From Streptomyces sp. NBC_00536 (GTDB lineage Bacteria; Actinomycetota; Actinomycetes; Streptomycetales; Streptomycetaceae), in the NCBI RefSeq assembly GCF_036346295.1, contig NZ_CP107819.1, forward strand, positions 930,001 through 994,000: DNA of 64,000 nt, in the 5' to 3' direction. Position numbers and translations under genes: made by a program. The notes beneath the pieces are model-generated. The model saw only the letters and a program-made list of their open reading frames with translations, ran no database searches and was not told where the DNA came from. Shown piece after piece: positions 49,605 to 58,753 of this stretch (position 1 is its first letter; each line of letters opens with the position of its first letter).

Positions 49605-52161
49605 ACCCCTGGCCCGGTAGGTCCGCGAGGGCCAGCCGGGCCAGCAGGGCGGCACGTTCGGCGGCGAAGGCCGGGTCCGCCTGGTAGTCGGAGTGGCCGA
49701 GGACCGGTGCGGGCAGCGGGTGCAGGGCGGTACGTCCGTACGCGACCGGGTCGGCCAGCGGCCCCCGGTCCACGTCCCGTCCGGCGCGGTCCACGTCCCG
49801 TCCGCCCCCGTCCGTGGCCCGCTCCCCCGCCGCCAGGACCGGGCCACCGATCGGGTCGGTGGCGCGCCAGAGGTTGCGCCAGCACTCCACCTCGCGGTGC
49901 AGGGCGGTGAGCGGGCCGGGCCCGAAGTAGGCGGGGAACCAGCGCCCGTAGAGCCTGGCCAGCGGTGAGCCGTAGGTCAGCAGCGCGACCCGGCGGCGGA
50001 CCTGCGGCGGCAGCTGCCAGACGGCGGCGGCCGCGAGCACACTGCCCTGGGAGTGACCGGAGATGACCAGTCGGCCGCCGGTCCGGTCGGTCCAGGTGGT
50101 CATCCGCCAGGTCAGGTCGGGCACGGCGCGCTCGGCGTAGCAGGGCGGGGCGAAGGGGTGCGCCGCGCGGGGCCAGAAGGTGCCCACGTCCCAGAGGATG
50201 CCGATGGTCCGGCGGGCGGAGGGGTCCTTGTAGGCGCGACGGCCCAGGGTGACGAAGAGGACGAACCCGAAGCCGACCAGCCAGGATCCGGCGTCCTGCG
50301 CGCCCCGGGCGGCGCTCTCCAGGACGGGTGTGGCGTGCCGGGCGGCCTCGCCCGGGACCTGCCCGCTGAGCCAGGCCCCGGCGACGGCGCCCGCGCCGAG
50401 GAGCAGCGTGACGGTGGAAACCGCGCCGACGAACCAGGGCGCCGAGTCGGTGAGCGCGGCGGCGGCCCGGGCGCCCGCGATGTGGCGGCTGCGCGCCCGG
50501 TCGGGCCGGGCCCCGGGGTACTCGGCGGCGATGGTCGCGGCCATCGCGCGCCGGGCGCGGGCGCCGCGCACCCCGAACCAGCAGGCGGCCAGCAGCAGCA
50601 CGAGGAGCAGCGGCGGCAGTACGGCGGCCTGCCAGGACAGCAGCACGGGCGGCCCGGCCATCGGGCCCGCCGCCGGCCCCGCCACCGGGTCGGCCAGCCG
50701 GCCGGCCAGCGCCGCGGCCCCCGCCGGGGCGCTCCCCGCCGCGCCCGCCGCACCTGTCCCGCCCGCCACGCCCGCCGCGCCCGCGCCGTCCGCGGTCCCC
50801 GTACCGGTGCCGGTCCCGCCGGTGGCCCCCAGCCAGTCGCCCACCCATTGCGCGACCCCGCCGGACATCACCCCGCCGAGCGCGCACCCGAGCATCGCCA
50901 CGGCGGGGCCGCCGAGCCCGCGCAGGGCGCCTCCGGTGCCCCGGCGGTGCAGGTGCGCGGCGACCGCCGACAGGACCAGCACACAGCCGCCCTGGGCCAG
51001 CGCGAGCGCCCCGAAGACGAAGTCCCCCGGGAGCCGCCCGGCAGAGGTCCAGCCCGGCCGGGACCAGCAGGCGTAGCAGAGCACGGCGGCCAGCAGGGCC
51101 AGCGCGCAGCCCGGCAGCAGGGTGACCACGGCGCGGTCGAGCCGGTGGTCGGCCCGGGATTCGGTGCGCCCGCGTCGGCAGACCACCCAGAGCACGACGA
51201 CGCCCCCGGCCACGAGCAGGACCTGCGCGGTCCGCCCGGGCGCGGCGGGCAGCGCGCCCGCGGCCGCGTCGTGGCGCAGGGTCGGGACGGCGACGGCCGC
51301 CGCCACCGTGAGCAGCCCGGCGGCGGTGTGGGCGGCGCGCAGCCGGGCCACGAGCCGTCGTCCGTACCAGAATCCGGGGCGGCCGAGCGCGGGGGCGCCG
51401 CCCTCCACGCCGTCCTCGGCCTCGTCCGGCTCGGGTGCGGCCGGGGGCGGCGGCTGGGATTCGTAGGCGCTCCACGTACGGTTCGAGAGGTACCACAGGA
51501 GCCAGGTCAGTCCGGCCGGGACCAGCGCGCCCAGGGCCAGGCGCCGTCCGGGCTGCGACCACCAGCCGCCGTGCCCGGGCGAGAGGAACGCGAGCCAGGA
51601 GCGGGACGCGGCGCACCGCGCCGAGCCCGCGCACTGCCAGGCGAACAGGTCCAGGGAGACCTCGCAGGCGGCGGCGATCAGCAGCACGGTGAGGCTCAGC
51701 GCGACGATCCGTACGAGCACCCCGTACGCCCGCACCGCGCGGACGGCCCCAACGGGCGCGGGCGGCCGGGCCCAGTGGGCGAGGTTGGCCACCATGAACG
51801 GCAGGAGCAGCAGCCACAGCGCGCGGGCCCCGTTCCCGGAGGTGAGCCGGGACCAGCAGTAGACCTCGGGCACCGGGCGGCCGGTGTGGCGCTCGGGGTG
51901 GGCCTCGGCGTCCGCGTCGTCGGTGCGCCGGAAGACGGCGGCGGTGGAGTCCCCGGTGACGCGGACGGTGCGCGGATCGCCGAGGAGTTCCCCGGGGGCG
52001 GCGCCCGCGACCCCGTGGACCAGCAGTTCGAGCGCGAGCGGCGGCGCGGCGGCCGACTCGGGCGCGGGGACCGGGATGGGGACGGTGGTGGCGGGGACGG
52101 ATGCGGACGCGGGGACGGGCGGGGCGGCGGGGCGGGGACGGGGCGTGGGGATGTCCGGCAC
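49555..52161 (-). CDS. Large polytopic membrane protein with alpha/beta-hydrolase (GHSQG) motif
   Basis: An 868-residue protein. Near the N-terminus LELLVHGVAGAAPGELLGD and near residue ~780 LVISGHSQGSVLAAAAVWQLP form the oxyanion-side and nucleophile segments of an alpha/beta hydrolase. Between them lie about ten membrane helices with disordered Gly/Ala-rich loops. The hydrolase part is therefore split by membrane helices, an unusual layout that recurs in Streptomyces as an uncharacterised family. GTG 52161 is preferred over ATG 52260 because GGAGG lies five bases upstream and the extra residues are low-complexity. Confidence 0.75.
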   Translation of the reverse strand: MPDIPTPRPRPAAPPVPASASVPATTVPIPVPAPESAAAPPLALELLVHGVAGAAPGELLGDPRTVRVTGDSTAAVFRRTDDADAEAHPERHTGRPVPEVYCWSRLTSGNGARALWLLLLPFMVANLAHWARPPAPVGAVRAVRAYGVLVRIVALSLTVLLIAAACEVSLDLFAWQCAGSARCAASRSWLAFLSPGHGGWWSQPGRRLALGALVPAGLTWLLWYLSNRTWSAYESQPPPPAAPEPDEAEDGVEGGAPALGRPGFWYGRRLVARLRAAHTAAGLLTVAAAVAVPTLRHDAAAGALPAAPGRTAQVLLVAGGVVVLWVVCRRGRTESRADHRLDRAVVTLLPGCALALLAAVLCYACWSRPGWTSAGRLPGDFVFGALALAQGGCVLVLSAVAAHLHRRGTGGALRGLGGPAVAMLGCALGGVMSGGVAQWVGDWLGATGGTGTGTGTADGAGAAGVAGGTGAAGAAGSAPAGAAALAGRLADPVAGPAAGPMAGPPVLLSWQAAVLPPLLLVLLLAACWFGVRGARARRAMAATIAAEYPGARPDRARSRHIAGARAAAALTDSAPWFVGAVSTVTLLLGAGAVAGAWLSGQVPGEAARHATPVLESAARGAQDAGSWLVGFGFVLFVTLGRRAYKDPSARRTIGILWDVGTFWPRAAHPFAPPCYAERAVPDLTWRMTTWTDRTGGRLVISGHSQGSVLAAAAVWQLPPQVRRRVALLTYGSPLARLYGRWFPAYFGPGPLTALHREVECWRNLWRATDPIGGPVLAAGERATDGGGRDVDRAGRDVDRGPLADPVAYGRTALHPLPAPVLGHSDYQADPAFAAERAALLARLALADLPGQGFSKEPTAAEGPPRTAG

Positions 52162-52324
52162 GGTGGCCTCCACTCTCGGGGCGGCAGCGGCCCCGGTCAC
52201 CCCGCCAGCATCCCGCGCGCGGGGCGCGCTGCCCAGCACCCGGACGGCTGACGCAGACATCTGACGATGAGACAGATATGGTGACGCGCACGAGCGTTCC
52301 CCTCACCACCTTGGGAGTTCCGTC

Positions 52325-52816
52325 ATGGCTCGACGACTGCGCCCCGTGGGGCTGGACTTCACCGAAACCGCCCCGATACGCCTGGTGTTCACGGCCGAGG
52401 TGGCCGCCGCACCGGAGTCGGTGTACCGGGCACTGGCGGAGGACGTGACGGGCTGGCCGTCCTGGTTCAGGGCGGTGTCCCTCGCGCGGCCGACGCACGG
52501 CGGGGCGGGGCGGGAGATCAAGCTGATGGGCGGGGTGCGCTTCCAGGAGACGATCATGGCGGCGGACGCGGAGCGCCGGTACGCCTACCGGGTCGACCGG
52601 ACCAACGTCCCCGGTGTGCGGGCCCTGTTGGAGGAGTGGCTGCTGACCGCGTCCGGCTCCGGCACCCGGGTCCAGTGGACCTTCGCGGCGGACGGCTCCA
52701 CCCCGTTCCGGCTAGGGCTGACCGCCGCCCGGCCCGGGCTGGGGCACTCGTTCCGCACGGCGGTCCGGACCCTGGACGCCCGGCTGGCCGCGGCGGAGCG
52801 GTCCGCGGGGAAGTAA
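52325..52816 (+). CDS. SRPBCC-family protein
   Basis: A 163-residue START-like protein. It shows the pattern FTAEVAAAPESVYRALAEDVTGWPSWF, then a beta sheet and a C-terminal helix (GHSFRTAVRTLDARLAA). This fold makes a hydrophobic cavity and includes polyketide cyclases and coenzyme-binding proteins. No catalytic residues can be assigned. It diverges from the large membrane hydrolase across 163 bases. Confidence 0.85.
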   Translation: MARRLRPVGLDFTETAPIRLVFTAEVAAAPESVYRALAEDVTGWPSWFRAVSLARPTHGGAGREIKLMGGVRFQETIMAADAERRYAYRVDRTNVPGVRALLEEWLLTASGSGTRVQWTFAADGSTPFRLGLTAARPGLGHSFRTAVRTLDARLAAAERSAGK

Positions 52817-52868
52817 GCCCCCAGGAGGTGCGTGCGGGTGAGTGGGGGTCCGTACGCCCCGGCGGGCT

Positions 52869-53588
52869 TCAGGTCGTCGGGTGCCGGGCGACCAGGTCGC
52901 CGTATCCGCCCGCCTCCCACACCCGGATCCGGAAGTCCCGCAGGTTCAGGGAGGGGCCGCGGTCCTCGCCGGTGCGGCCGAAGTACACGCCCGCACACCG
53001 GGCGCAGAACCACCCCTCGGACCAGAGTCGTTCGGCGGCGGTCCGGCCCGCGGCGGTCCGCCTGCGGTGGGCGGTCTCGACGCGGAGCATGGCGCAGAAC
53101 AGCGCCACGGCCGCCAGGATCGCGATCCCGGAGATCCAGGCGAGGTACGCCATGGGCAGTTCGGTCACGAACCGCCGGTCGCCGCCGTCCTGTTCGACCC
53201 ACCAGCCGCCGGACTCGCGCCCGAACCAGCCGCCCGCGATCGCGCCCCACACGAACGTGCCGATCGAGACGAGGACGAGGGTGGCTCCCCAGCATCCGAC
53301 GGAACCGGTGTCCGGTTCCTTCGGCGCCGGGGCGAGGGCGTTGGCCAGCGCCGAATTCGCCTCGCGGACGGACGTCCTGCGGTTGTTGTCCTCGTCGCTC
53401 CACTCGTCGCGGATGGTGGACTTGGCGGCGAGGTAGGCGGCGGGGACCGCCGTCACCTGGTCCTCGCGTCCGCACCGCGGGCAGCACAGCGTCCCGGGCG
53501 CCGCGCCGCCGTGGCCGCCATGGCCGTCGCTCGTACCCGCCGTACCGTCCGTACCCGCCATGGCTCCCCCGGGGCTCGGCGTGATCAT
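52869..53588 (-). CDS. Zinc-ribbon membrane protein of unknown function
   Basis: A 239-residue protein with a CPRCGRED zinc-ribbon half near residue 36 and a second WFCARCAGVYF at ~195, giving four cysteines that could form one ribbon. Two membrane helices lie between (LVLVSIGTFVWGAIAGGWF and MAYLAWISGIAILAAVALFC). No catalytic motif. The start is uncertain: ATG 53588 and ATG 53561 are both possible. It precedes a long gap-free stretch of minus-strand genes. Confidence 0.7.
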   Translation of the reverse strand: MITPSPGGAMAGTDGTAGTSDGHGGHGGAAPGTLCCPRCGREDQVTAVPAAYLAAKSTIRDEWSDEDNNRRTSVREANSALANALAPAPKEPDTGSVGCWGATLVLVSIGTFVWGAIAGGWFGRESGGWWVEQDGGDRRFVTELPMAYLAWISGIAILAAVALFCAMLRVETAHRRRTAAGRTAAERLWSEGWFCARCAGVYFGRTGEDRGPSLNLRDFRIRVWEAGGYGDLVARHPTT

Positions 53589-53655
53589 GCGTCCGCCCAG
53601 CCTAGCCAGCGAATCCGCCACCGCCCAGAGTCCGTTCGTCCCGGTCCCGCCCCGG

Positions 53656-54783
53656 TCAGGCCACGGGTTCGTACCAGCTGCCCGAGGCCAGCAGGGTCTC
53701 GATGGTCTTGGTGTAGGGGGCCAGGTCGAGGCCCTGCGCGGCCACCCACTCGTCCGAGTAGTACTTGTCGAGGTAGCGGTCGCCCGGGTCGCACAGCAGG
53801 GTCACGACGCTGCCCGTGCGGCCTTCCGTCACCATCTCCGCGATGATCTTCAGGGCGCTCCACAGGCCGGTGCCGGTCGAGCCGCCCGCCTTGCGGCCGA
53901 TGGCCCGTTCCAGCGCGCGGCAGGCCGCGACGCTCGCCGCGTCCGGCACCTTCATCATCCGGTCGATCGCGCCGGGCACGAAGCTCGGCTCCATGCGCGG
54001 GCGGCCGATGCCCTCGATGCGCGAGCCGCAGTCGCTGCTCGCGTCCGGGTCGTGGTGCGTCCAGCCGTCGAAGAAGCAGGAGTTCTCGGGGTCCGGGACG
54101 CAGATGCGGGTGTCGTGCTGCATGTAGTGCACGTAGCGGGCGATGGTCGCGGAGGTGCCGCCGGTGCCCGCGGTGGCCACGATCCAGGCGGGCTCGGGGT
54201 ACCGCTCCAGGCGCAGCTGCTGGTAAATCGATTCTGCGATGTTGTTGTTGCCCCGCCAGTCGGTGGCGCGCTCGGCATAAGTGAACTGGTCCATGTAGTG
54301 GCCGCCGGTCTGCGCCGCCAGGACCGCCGACTCCTCGTACATCTTCATCGAGTCGTCGACGAAGTGGCATTCACCGCCGTGGAATTCGATCAGCCGGCAC
54401 TTCTCCGGGCTGGTCGTGCGCGGCATCACGGCGATGAACGGGACCCCGATCAGCTTGGCGAAGTACGCCTCGGAGACGGCGGTGGAGCCGGAGGAGGCCT
54501 CGATCACCGGGCGGCCGGGCCGGATCCAGCCGTTGCACAGCGCGTAGAGGAACAGCGACCGGGCGAGGCGGTGCTTGAGCGAGCCGGTCGGGTGGGTGGA
54601 CTCGTCCTTGAGGTAGAGGTCGATGCCCCACTCCTCCGGGAGCGGGAACCGCAGCAGGTGCGTGTCGGCGGAGCGGTTGGCGTCCGCCTGGACCTTGCGG
54701 ACGGCTTCTTTCAGCCAGGCCCGGTAGTCGGCGTCGCTGCGGTCGATGTCGACGGTGGTGACCGTCTTACCGGTGGTGCTCAT
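53656..54783 (-). CDS. PLP-dependent cysteine synthase-family protein (Cds1-like)
   Basis: A 375-residue fold-type II PLP enzyme. The Schiff-base Lys is Lys70 in PTGSLKHR, with the substrate loop [13 protein letters not shown] and the phosphate-binding [12 protein letters not shown]. The overall pattern matches the actinobacterial Cds1-type group, in which the M. tuberculosis member desulfurates L-cysteine to H2S, pyruvate and ammonia. GAGGAG lies eight bases before ATG 54783. It diverges from an anti-sigma-like ATPase gene. Confidence 0.85.
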   Translation of the reverse strand: MSTTGKTVTTVDIDRSDADYRAWLKEAVRKVQADANRSADTHLLRFPLPEEWGIDLYLKDESTHPTGSLKHRLARSLFLYALCNGWIRPGRPVIEASSGSTAVSEAYFAKLIGVPFIAVMPRTTSPEKCRLIEFHGGECHFVDDSMKMYEESAVLAAQTGGHYMDQFTYAERATDWRGNNNIAESIYQQLRLERYPEPAWIVATAGTGGTSATIARYVHYMQHDTRICVPDPENSCFFDGWTHHDPDASSDCGSRIEGIGRPRMEPSFVPGAIDRMMKVPDAASVAACRALERAIGRKAGGSTGTGLWSALKIIAEMVTEGRTGSVVTLLCDPGDRYLDKYYSDEWVAAQGLDLAPYTKTIETLLASGSWYEPVA

Positions 54784-54988
54784 GCGCCTTGCTCCTCTGT
54801 GCGTGCTGTTTCCGTCTCCCCCCTGCTTTCGCAATGTACCCCCCTCACCTGCGCAAACAGTCACTTTGGGGTTCCATGCGAATGCCTTTTGGTTGCCTTC
54901 GGTTGCATGGCGGCGCACGGTGGGTGACTCTGGTGGGGCGTCACAGAGGGTGCAGCACCCGTAACACTCATGTCGGGGAGTCGCAGCC

Positions 54989-55534
54989 GTGATCAGTCAT
55001 CCACGCAGGCACTGCGTCGTCGCACTGCAGGCCCTGCCACCGCGGATCGGCCAGGTCCGCCGCATCGTTTCAGCACAATTGCGCCACTGGCAGCTCGACC
55101 CGCTCATAGACCGGGCTGCGCTCGGCGTGACGGAACTGCTCAGCAACGTCCACCGCCACGCGCAGCCGGACAAGGCGTGCCGGGTCGAGATCGAGCTGCG
55201 GCTCGGCAGACTCACGGTCTCGGTCCACGACAACGACCCCAGACTGCCCGTGGCCAGGGACGCGGACCCGCTGGAGACCTGTGGGCGCGGACTCGCGCTC
55301 ATAGCGGCGGTCAGCGAGTCCTGGGGCGCCCGGCCGCAGCCGGACAGCCGGGGCAAGGTGGTCTGGTTCTCGCTCCGCGCGGCGCCGGCGCCCGCCGCGC
55401 CCGCGCACCCGGTCCGGATCCGCCCCGAGCCGCCCGCCGAGCCGCTCGCGGACCCGCTCGCGCGCCCGGTGGTCCCGGTGGTCCCGGTGGCGGAACCCGC
55501 GCGGGTGGGCGCCCTCGGTCCCGTACCGGGATGA
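54989..55534 (+). CDS. Anti-sigma-factor-like ATP-binding protein
   Basis: A 181-residue HATPase_c protein of the RsbW/SpoIIAB-like type frequent in Streptomyces. The N-box is [15 protein letters not shown], with VHDNDPRLP and [17 protein letters not shown] as the G1/G2 regions. The C-terminal ~55 residues are Pro/Ala-rich. It could hold a sigma factor or act on a SpoIIE-type phosphatase partner; such a phosphatase is encoded at 15046-17172, but there is no evidence they pair. The start is GTG after an AT-rich spacer. Confidence 0.82.
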   Translation: MISHPRRHCVVALQALPPRIGQVRRIVSAQLRHWQLDPLIDRAALGVTELLSNVHRHAQPDKACRVEIELRLGRLTVSVHDNDPRLPVARDADPLETCGRGLALIAAVSESWGARPQPDSRGKVVWFSLRAAPAPAAPAHPVRIRPEPPAEPLADPLARPVVPVVPVAEPARVGALGPVPG

Positions 55535-55564
55535 GCGCCCCGCCGGGGTGGGCCGGTGGCCGGA

Positions 55565-56890
55565 TCAGGCCGCCGCCCCCAGGGCGCCGAGCGGATCGTC
55601 CAGGACGGGCTGCCACGCCAGCTCGGCCGCGCCGACCAGGCTGTTGTGGTCCAGGGTGCACGGCAGGATCGGTACGCCGCCGCTGCGGCCCCAGAGGCTG
55701 CGGTCCGCGACCACCGCGCGCAGCCGCTCCGGGTCCGCCTGCAGCAGCTCGCGGTGCAGCCCGCCCAGGATGATCCGGTCCGGGTTGAGGATGTTCACCA
55801 GCCCGGCCAGCCCGAGCCCGAGCCGGTCGATCAGTTCCTCCGCGGCCGCCCGTACCGAGGGGTCGGCGTACTCCGCGCGCAGCAGGTCACGGGCCTGCTG
55901 GAGCAGCGAGACCTCGGGGCCCGGGATGCGGCCCGCCGCCGTCAGGAAGGCCAGCGGGTCCGCTTCCACGTCCAGGCAGCCGCGGCTGCCGCAGTGGCAG
56001 GCCCGGCCCTCCGGGTTCACCGTGAGGTGGCCGACCTCCAGGGCCAGGCCCGAACTCCCGCTGTGCAGACGCCCGTCCAGGACCAGCGCGCCGCCGACGC
56101 CGCGGTGGCCGGTGGCCACGCAGAGCAGGTGCTGGGCGCTGCGCCCGGCGCCGTGGCGGTGCTCGGCCAGGGCGGCGAGGTTGACGTCGTTGCCGGTCAG
56201 GGCGGGGCCCTCGATCCCGGCCGCGCGGACGCACCGCGCGAAGATGGACCGTACCGGCGCACCGGCGGGCCAGGCCAGGTGCAGCGGGTTGAGCGCCGTG
56301 CCGTCCGGTTCCGCGACCGCCGAGGGCACGGCGAGGCCCGCGCCCACACACCGGCGGCCGCTCCCGGCGAGCAGCGCGGCGCCCGCTTCGACGACCGCGC
56401 CCAGCACCTGGGCCGGGTCCGCGGACACCTTCACCTTGCCGGGGGTGGTGGCCACGATGCGCCCGCCGAGGCCGACGAGCGCGGCCCGGAAACCGTCGGG
56501 GTGGACCTGGGCGGCCAGGACGACCGGGCCGTTCTCGTCCACCGACAGCCGGTGCGAGGGACGGCCCTGGGTGCCGCCCGCGCCGCCGGGGCGGGAATCG
56601 ACGCGGATCAGGCCGAGTGCCTCCAGCTCGGCCGCGACGGCCCCGGCGGTGGCACGGGTCACTCCCAGCTCGGCCGTGAGGACCGCGCGGGTCGGCGCCC
56701 GCCCCGTGTGCACCAGCTCCAGCGCCGGACCGAGCGCGCCGCGGCCCCGCTCCAGCCGGGTCCGCGTGGCCGCCGTGGCCGCGTCCCCCCGCACGTCCGC
56801 AGGCATGTCCGCGGTCGCTCCCGCGGTCGCTCCCGTGGTCACGTCCGTGGTCACGTCGGCGGCCCGCCGCGGGGTCGTGTTGCCGTTCAT
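55565..56890 (-). CDS. ROK-family transcriptional regulator or sugar kinase
   Basis: A 441-residue ROK protein. The N-terminal winged HTH (RAPTRAVLTAELGVTRATAGAVAAELEALGLI) marks it as a repressor type. The ROK core has LAVPSAVAEPDGTALNP and the zinc site CHCGSRGCLDVEA. An N-terminal tail with VTTDVTTGATAGATAD repeats is unusually long. Its sugar effector is not apparent. It is followed on the same strand by the AlkB-like gene's upstream region, so the two lie head to tail. Confidence 0.9.
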   Translation of the reverse strand: MNGNTTPRRAADVTTDVTTGATAGATADMPADVRGDAATAATRTRLERGRGALGPALELVHTGRAPTRAVLTAELGVTRATAGAVAAELEALGLIRVDSRPGGAGGTQGRPSHRLSVDENGPVVLAAQVHPDGFRAALVGLGGRIVATTPGKVKVSADPAQVLGAVVEAGAALLAGSGRRCVGAGLAVPSAVAEPDGTALNPLHLAWPAGAPVRSIFARCVRAAGIEGPALTGNDVNLAALAEHRHGAGRSAQHLLCVATGHRGVGGALVLDGRLHSGSSGLALEVGHLTVNPEGRACHCGSRGCLDVEADPLAFLTAAGRIPGPEVSLLQQARDLLRAEYADPSVRAAAEELIDRLGLGLAGLVNILNPDRIILGGLHRELLQADPERLRAVVADRSLWGRSGGVPILPCTLDHNSLVGAAELAWQPVLDDPLGALGAAA

Positions 56891-56932
56891 GACAGCGATC
56901 CTCGCATGATCGGCAGGTCAAGGGCGCCGCCC

Positions 56933-57619
56933 TCAGCCGAGCCCGCCGACGCGCAGGGTGATGTTCAGCCGCCCGGTCAGGCCCAGGAAGGGCGGAGCCG
57001 TCCCCGGGAGGACCTTGGGCACCGAATGAAAGGCCCTTCGGGCCGGACCGCCGAAGACGAACAGGTCGCCGCTGCGCAGCTCCACGTCCCGGTACGGGCG
57101 GCCGCGCGAGGCGGTGTTGCCGAAGCGGAAGACGCAGCTGTCACCGAGGCTGAGCGAGACCACCGGCGCCGGGGAGCGTTCCTCCGCGTCGCGGTGCATG
57201 CCCATGCGGGCGTCGGCGCCGTAGAAGTTGATCAGCGCGATGTCGTACGCCGCCGGGCCGCCCGGCACCGCGGGCTCCACCGCGGCCGCGGCCACGGCCT
57301 CCCGGCCCAGCTCCGCGAGCCACCCGGGCATCGGCTTGACCGGCGCCCCGTCCCCGTCGACCACGGTGCGGGCGTAGCCGTACGGGTACCAGTGCAGCCC
57401 CAGGCAGACCTGCCGCGCGGTCATCGCGCCGCCGCCCGGGGTGTGGACCGTGCGCAGCCCGGCGGGCGGGCGGGCCCAGTCGCGGCAGGCGGCCAGCAGG
57501 GCGAGCTGGCGCTCCGGGCCGAGCCAGTCCGGCACGTGGACCGCGCCGGGCGCGATCTCGGTCCGCTCGCGCGGGAAGAGTTCCGGGGCCGGTCCGGAAG
57601 GGGGGAGTGGCCGCTCCAT
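56933..57619 (-). CDS. AlkB-like 2-oxoglutarate/Fe(II) dioxygenase
   Basis: A 228-residue AlkB-type DNA/RNA dealkylase. Iron ligands His142, Asp144 (MHRDAEE) and His198 (AFHSV) and the 2-oxoglutarate-binding Arg217 and Arg223 (LTGRLNITLR) are present. It would oxidatively remove methyl groups from N1-methyladenine or N3-methylcytosine in nucleic acid. Its ATG (57617-57619) is separated by 36 bases from the divergent start of the mycothiol-dependent isomerase-like gene. Confidence 0.92.
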   Translation of the reverse strand: MERPLPPSGPAPELFPRERTEIAPGAVHVPDWLGPERQLALLAACRDWARPPAGLRTVHTPGGGAMTARQVCLGLHWYPYGYARTVVDGDGAPVKPMPGWLAELGREAVAAAAVEPAVPGGPAAYDIALINFYGADARMGMHRDAEERSPAPVVSLSLGDSCVFRFGNTASRGRPYRDVELRSGDLFVFGGPARRAFHSVPKVLPGTAPPFLGLTGRLNITLRVGGLG

Positions 57620-57655
57620 GTCCCCATTGTCGGTGCCCGCTGGCAGACTCGCCGC

Positions 57656-58396
57656 ATGGAGATCATCGAGTACGTGAAGACACTTGACCTCGAAGGCCGG
57701 TTGCTGGCCGACGCGGCCGAACAGGCGGGCCCCGACGCCCTGGTGCCGTCCTGTCCCGAGTGGCGGGTGGCCGACCTGCTGCGGCACACGGGGGCGGTCC
57801 ACCGGTGGGCGGCAGGATTCGTCGCGGGCGCCCTGGCCGAGCCCGGGCCCTTCCCCGAGGCTCCGGAGCTGACCGGCGCCCCGCTGCTGGCCTGGTTCCG
57901 CGAGGGGCACGCGGCTTTGGTGCGGACGCTGACCGACGCTCCGGCCGATGTGCGGTGCTGGACCTTCCTGCCGACGGACCCGCCCTCCCCGCTGGCCTTC
58001 TGGGCGCGCCGCCAGGCGCACGAGACCGCGGTGCACCGGATGGACGCGCAGGGCGCGCTCGGCGTCGCGTTCTCCCCGGTGGAGGCGGAGTTCGCGGCCG
58101 ACGGGGTGGACGAGGTGCTCACCGGTTTCCACGCGCGGCCGAAGAGCCGGGTCCGCACGCCCGAGCCGCGGGTGCTGCGGCTGCGCGCCTGCGACACCGG
58201 CGGGGCCTGGACCGTACACCTGTCGGCCGATCCCGCCCGCACGGTCCGGGGCGAGGCGGGTCCGGCGGACTGCGAGGTGACGGGCACGGCGGCGTGGCTG
58301 TACACGGCACTGTGGAACCGCACCCCGCTGGACGGCGCCGGGGTGAGCGGTGACGCGTCACTGGCCCGGCTGTGGCGGGAGACGGCGGGGATCTGA
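57656..58396 (+). CDS. Maleylpyruvate isomerase-family mycothiol-dependent protein
   Basis: A 246-residue protein of the DinB/MDMPI-like type. The four-helix region carries metal ligands: VPSCPEWRVADLLRHTGAVHRW (His near 43 and 48) and ARRQAHETAVHRMDAQ (His near 122). The C-terminal ~90 residues form the second domain (WTVHLSADPARTVRGEAG). Family members use mycothiol for isomerisation or detoxification in actinobacteria. The exact substrate is unknown. It starts with ATG 57656 close to the divergent dioxygenase. Confidence 0.88.
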   Translation: MEIIEYVKTLDLEGRLLADAAEQAGPDALVPSCPEWRVADLLRHTGAVHRWAAGFVAGALAEPGPFPEAPELTGAPLLAWFREGHAALVRTLTDAPADVRCWTFLPTDPPSPLAFWARRQAHETAVHRMDAQGALGVAFSPVEAEFAADGVDEVLTGFHARPKSRVRTPEPRVLRLRACDTGGAWTVHLSADPARTVRGEAGPADCEVTGTAAWLYTALWNRTPLDGAGVSGDASLARLWRETAGI

Positions 58397-58448
58397 GGGC
58401 GCGGGGGCCGGCGGCGCAGGGAGGGGCGTCGGCGGCCGCGGGGATCCG

Positions 58449-58652
58449 TCAGACACCACCTAGCCGCTCGCGGGCGGTGACGCCGCGCTGCTCGACGGGG
58501 AGCACTCCGGTGGCGGCGGCCAGCCCGTAGGGCGGCATGTCCCCGTAGATCGACTCGTACGAACCGGCCGGGACGATGTAGGTCTCGTGCCACAGCCCCA
58601 CGTGCTGCCGGGAGCCGCGCTCGAACCGGTTGATCAGGGCCCAGGCCACCCG
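58449..58652 (-). pseudogene. C-terminal remnant of a DUF4188 gene
   Basis: On the minus strand the last ~63 residues before the stop read VGLWHETYIVPAGSYESIYGDMPPYGLA, a close match to the end of DUF4188 proteins, which are normally ~150 residues. The N-terminal ~80 residues are missing; the frame upstream runs into the operator region of the divergent MerR gene. A deletion seems to have removed the start of the gene and joined the promoter region to the tail. The remnant could still be translated from ATG 58724 as a 91-residue product. DUF4188 genes often sit beside a MerR regulator, so the pair was probably once intact. Confidence 0.75.
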
Positions 58653-58661
58653 TCCCGCATT

Positions 58662-58704
58662 GGATAGCTCAACTATCCCCTTGGATGGGATAGTTACACT
58701 ATTC
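58662..58704. promoter_or_regulatory. Two GGATAG-N5-CTATYC dyads (probable MerR operators)
   Basis: GGATAG-CTCAA-CTATCC at 58662-58678 and GGATAG-TTACA-CTATTC at 58688-58704 repeat with centres 26 bases apart, between the DUF4188 remnant and the MerR gene. They are AT-rich islands in very GC-rich DNA. Confidence 0.75.
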
Positions 58705-58753
58705 AATGACGCCCACAAGCCCATTCCGGGGAAGCCCGGGGGAAGGACGGCCG

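Noticed and set aside
49334..52498. 1054-residue minus-strand frame around the membrane hydrolase gene
   Set aside because: Frame-shifted shadow of the real hydrolase gene, Arg/Pro-rich without motifs.
54874..54910. CCATGC / GCATGG inverted pair between the Cds1-like gene and the anti-sigma-like gene
   Set aside because: Six-base arms 25 bases apart are expected by chance often; not reported as a feature.
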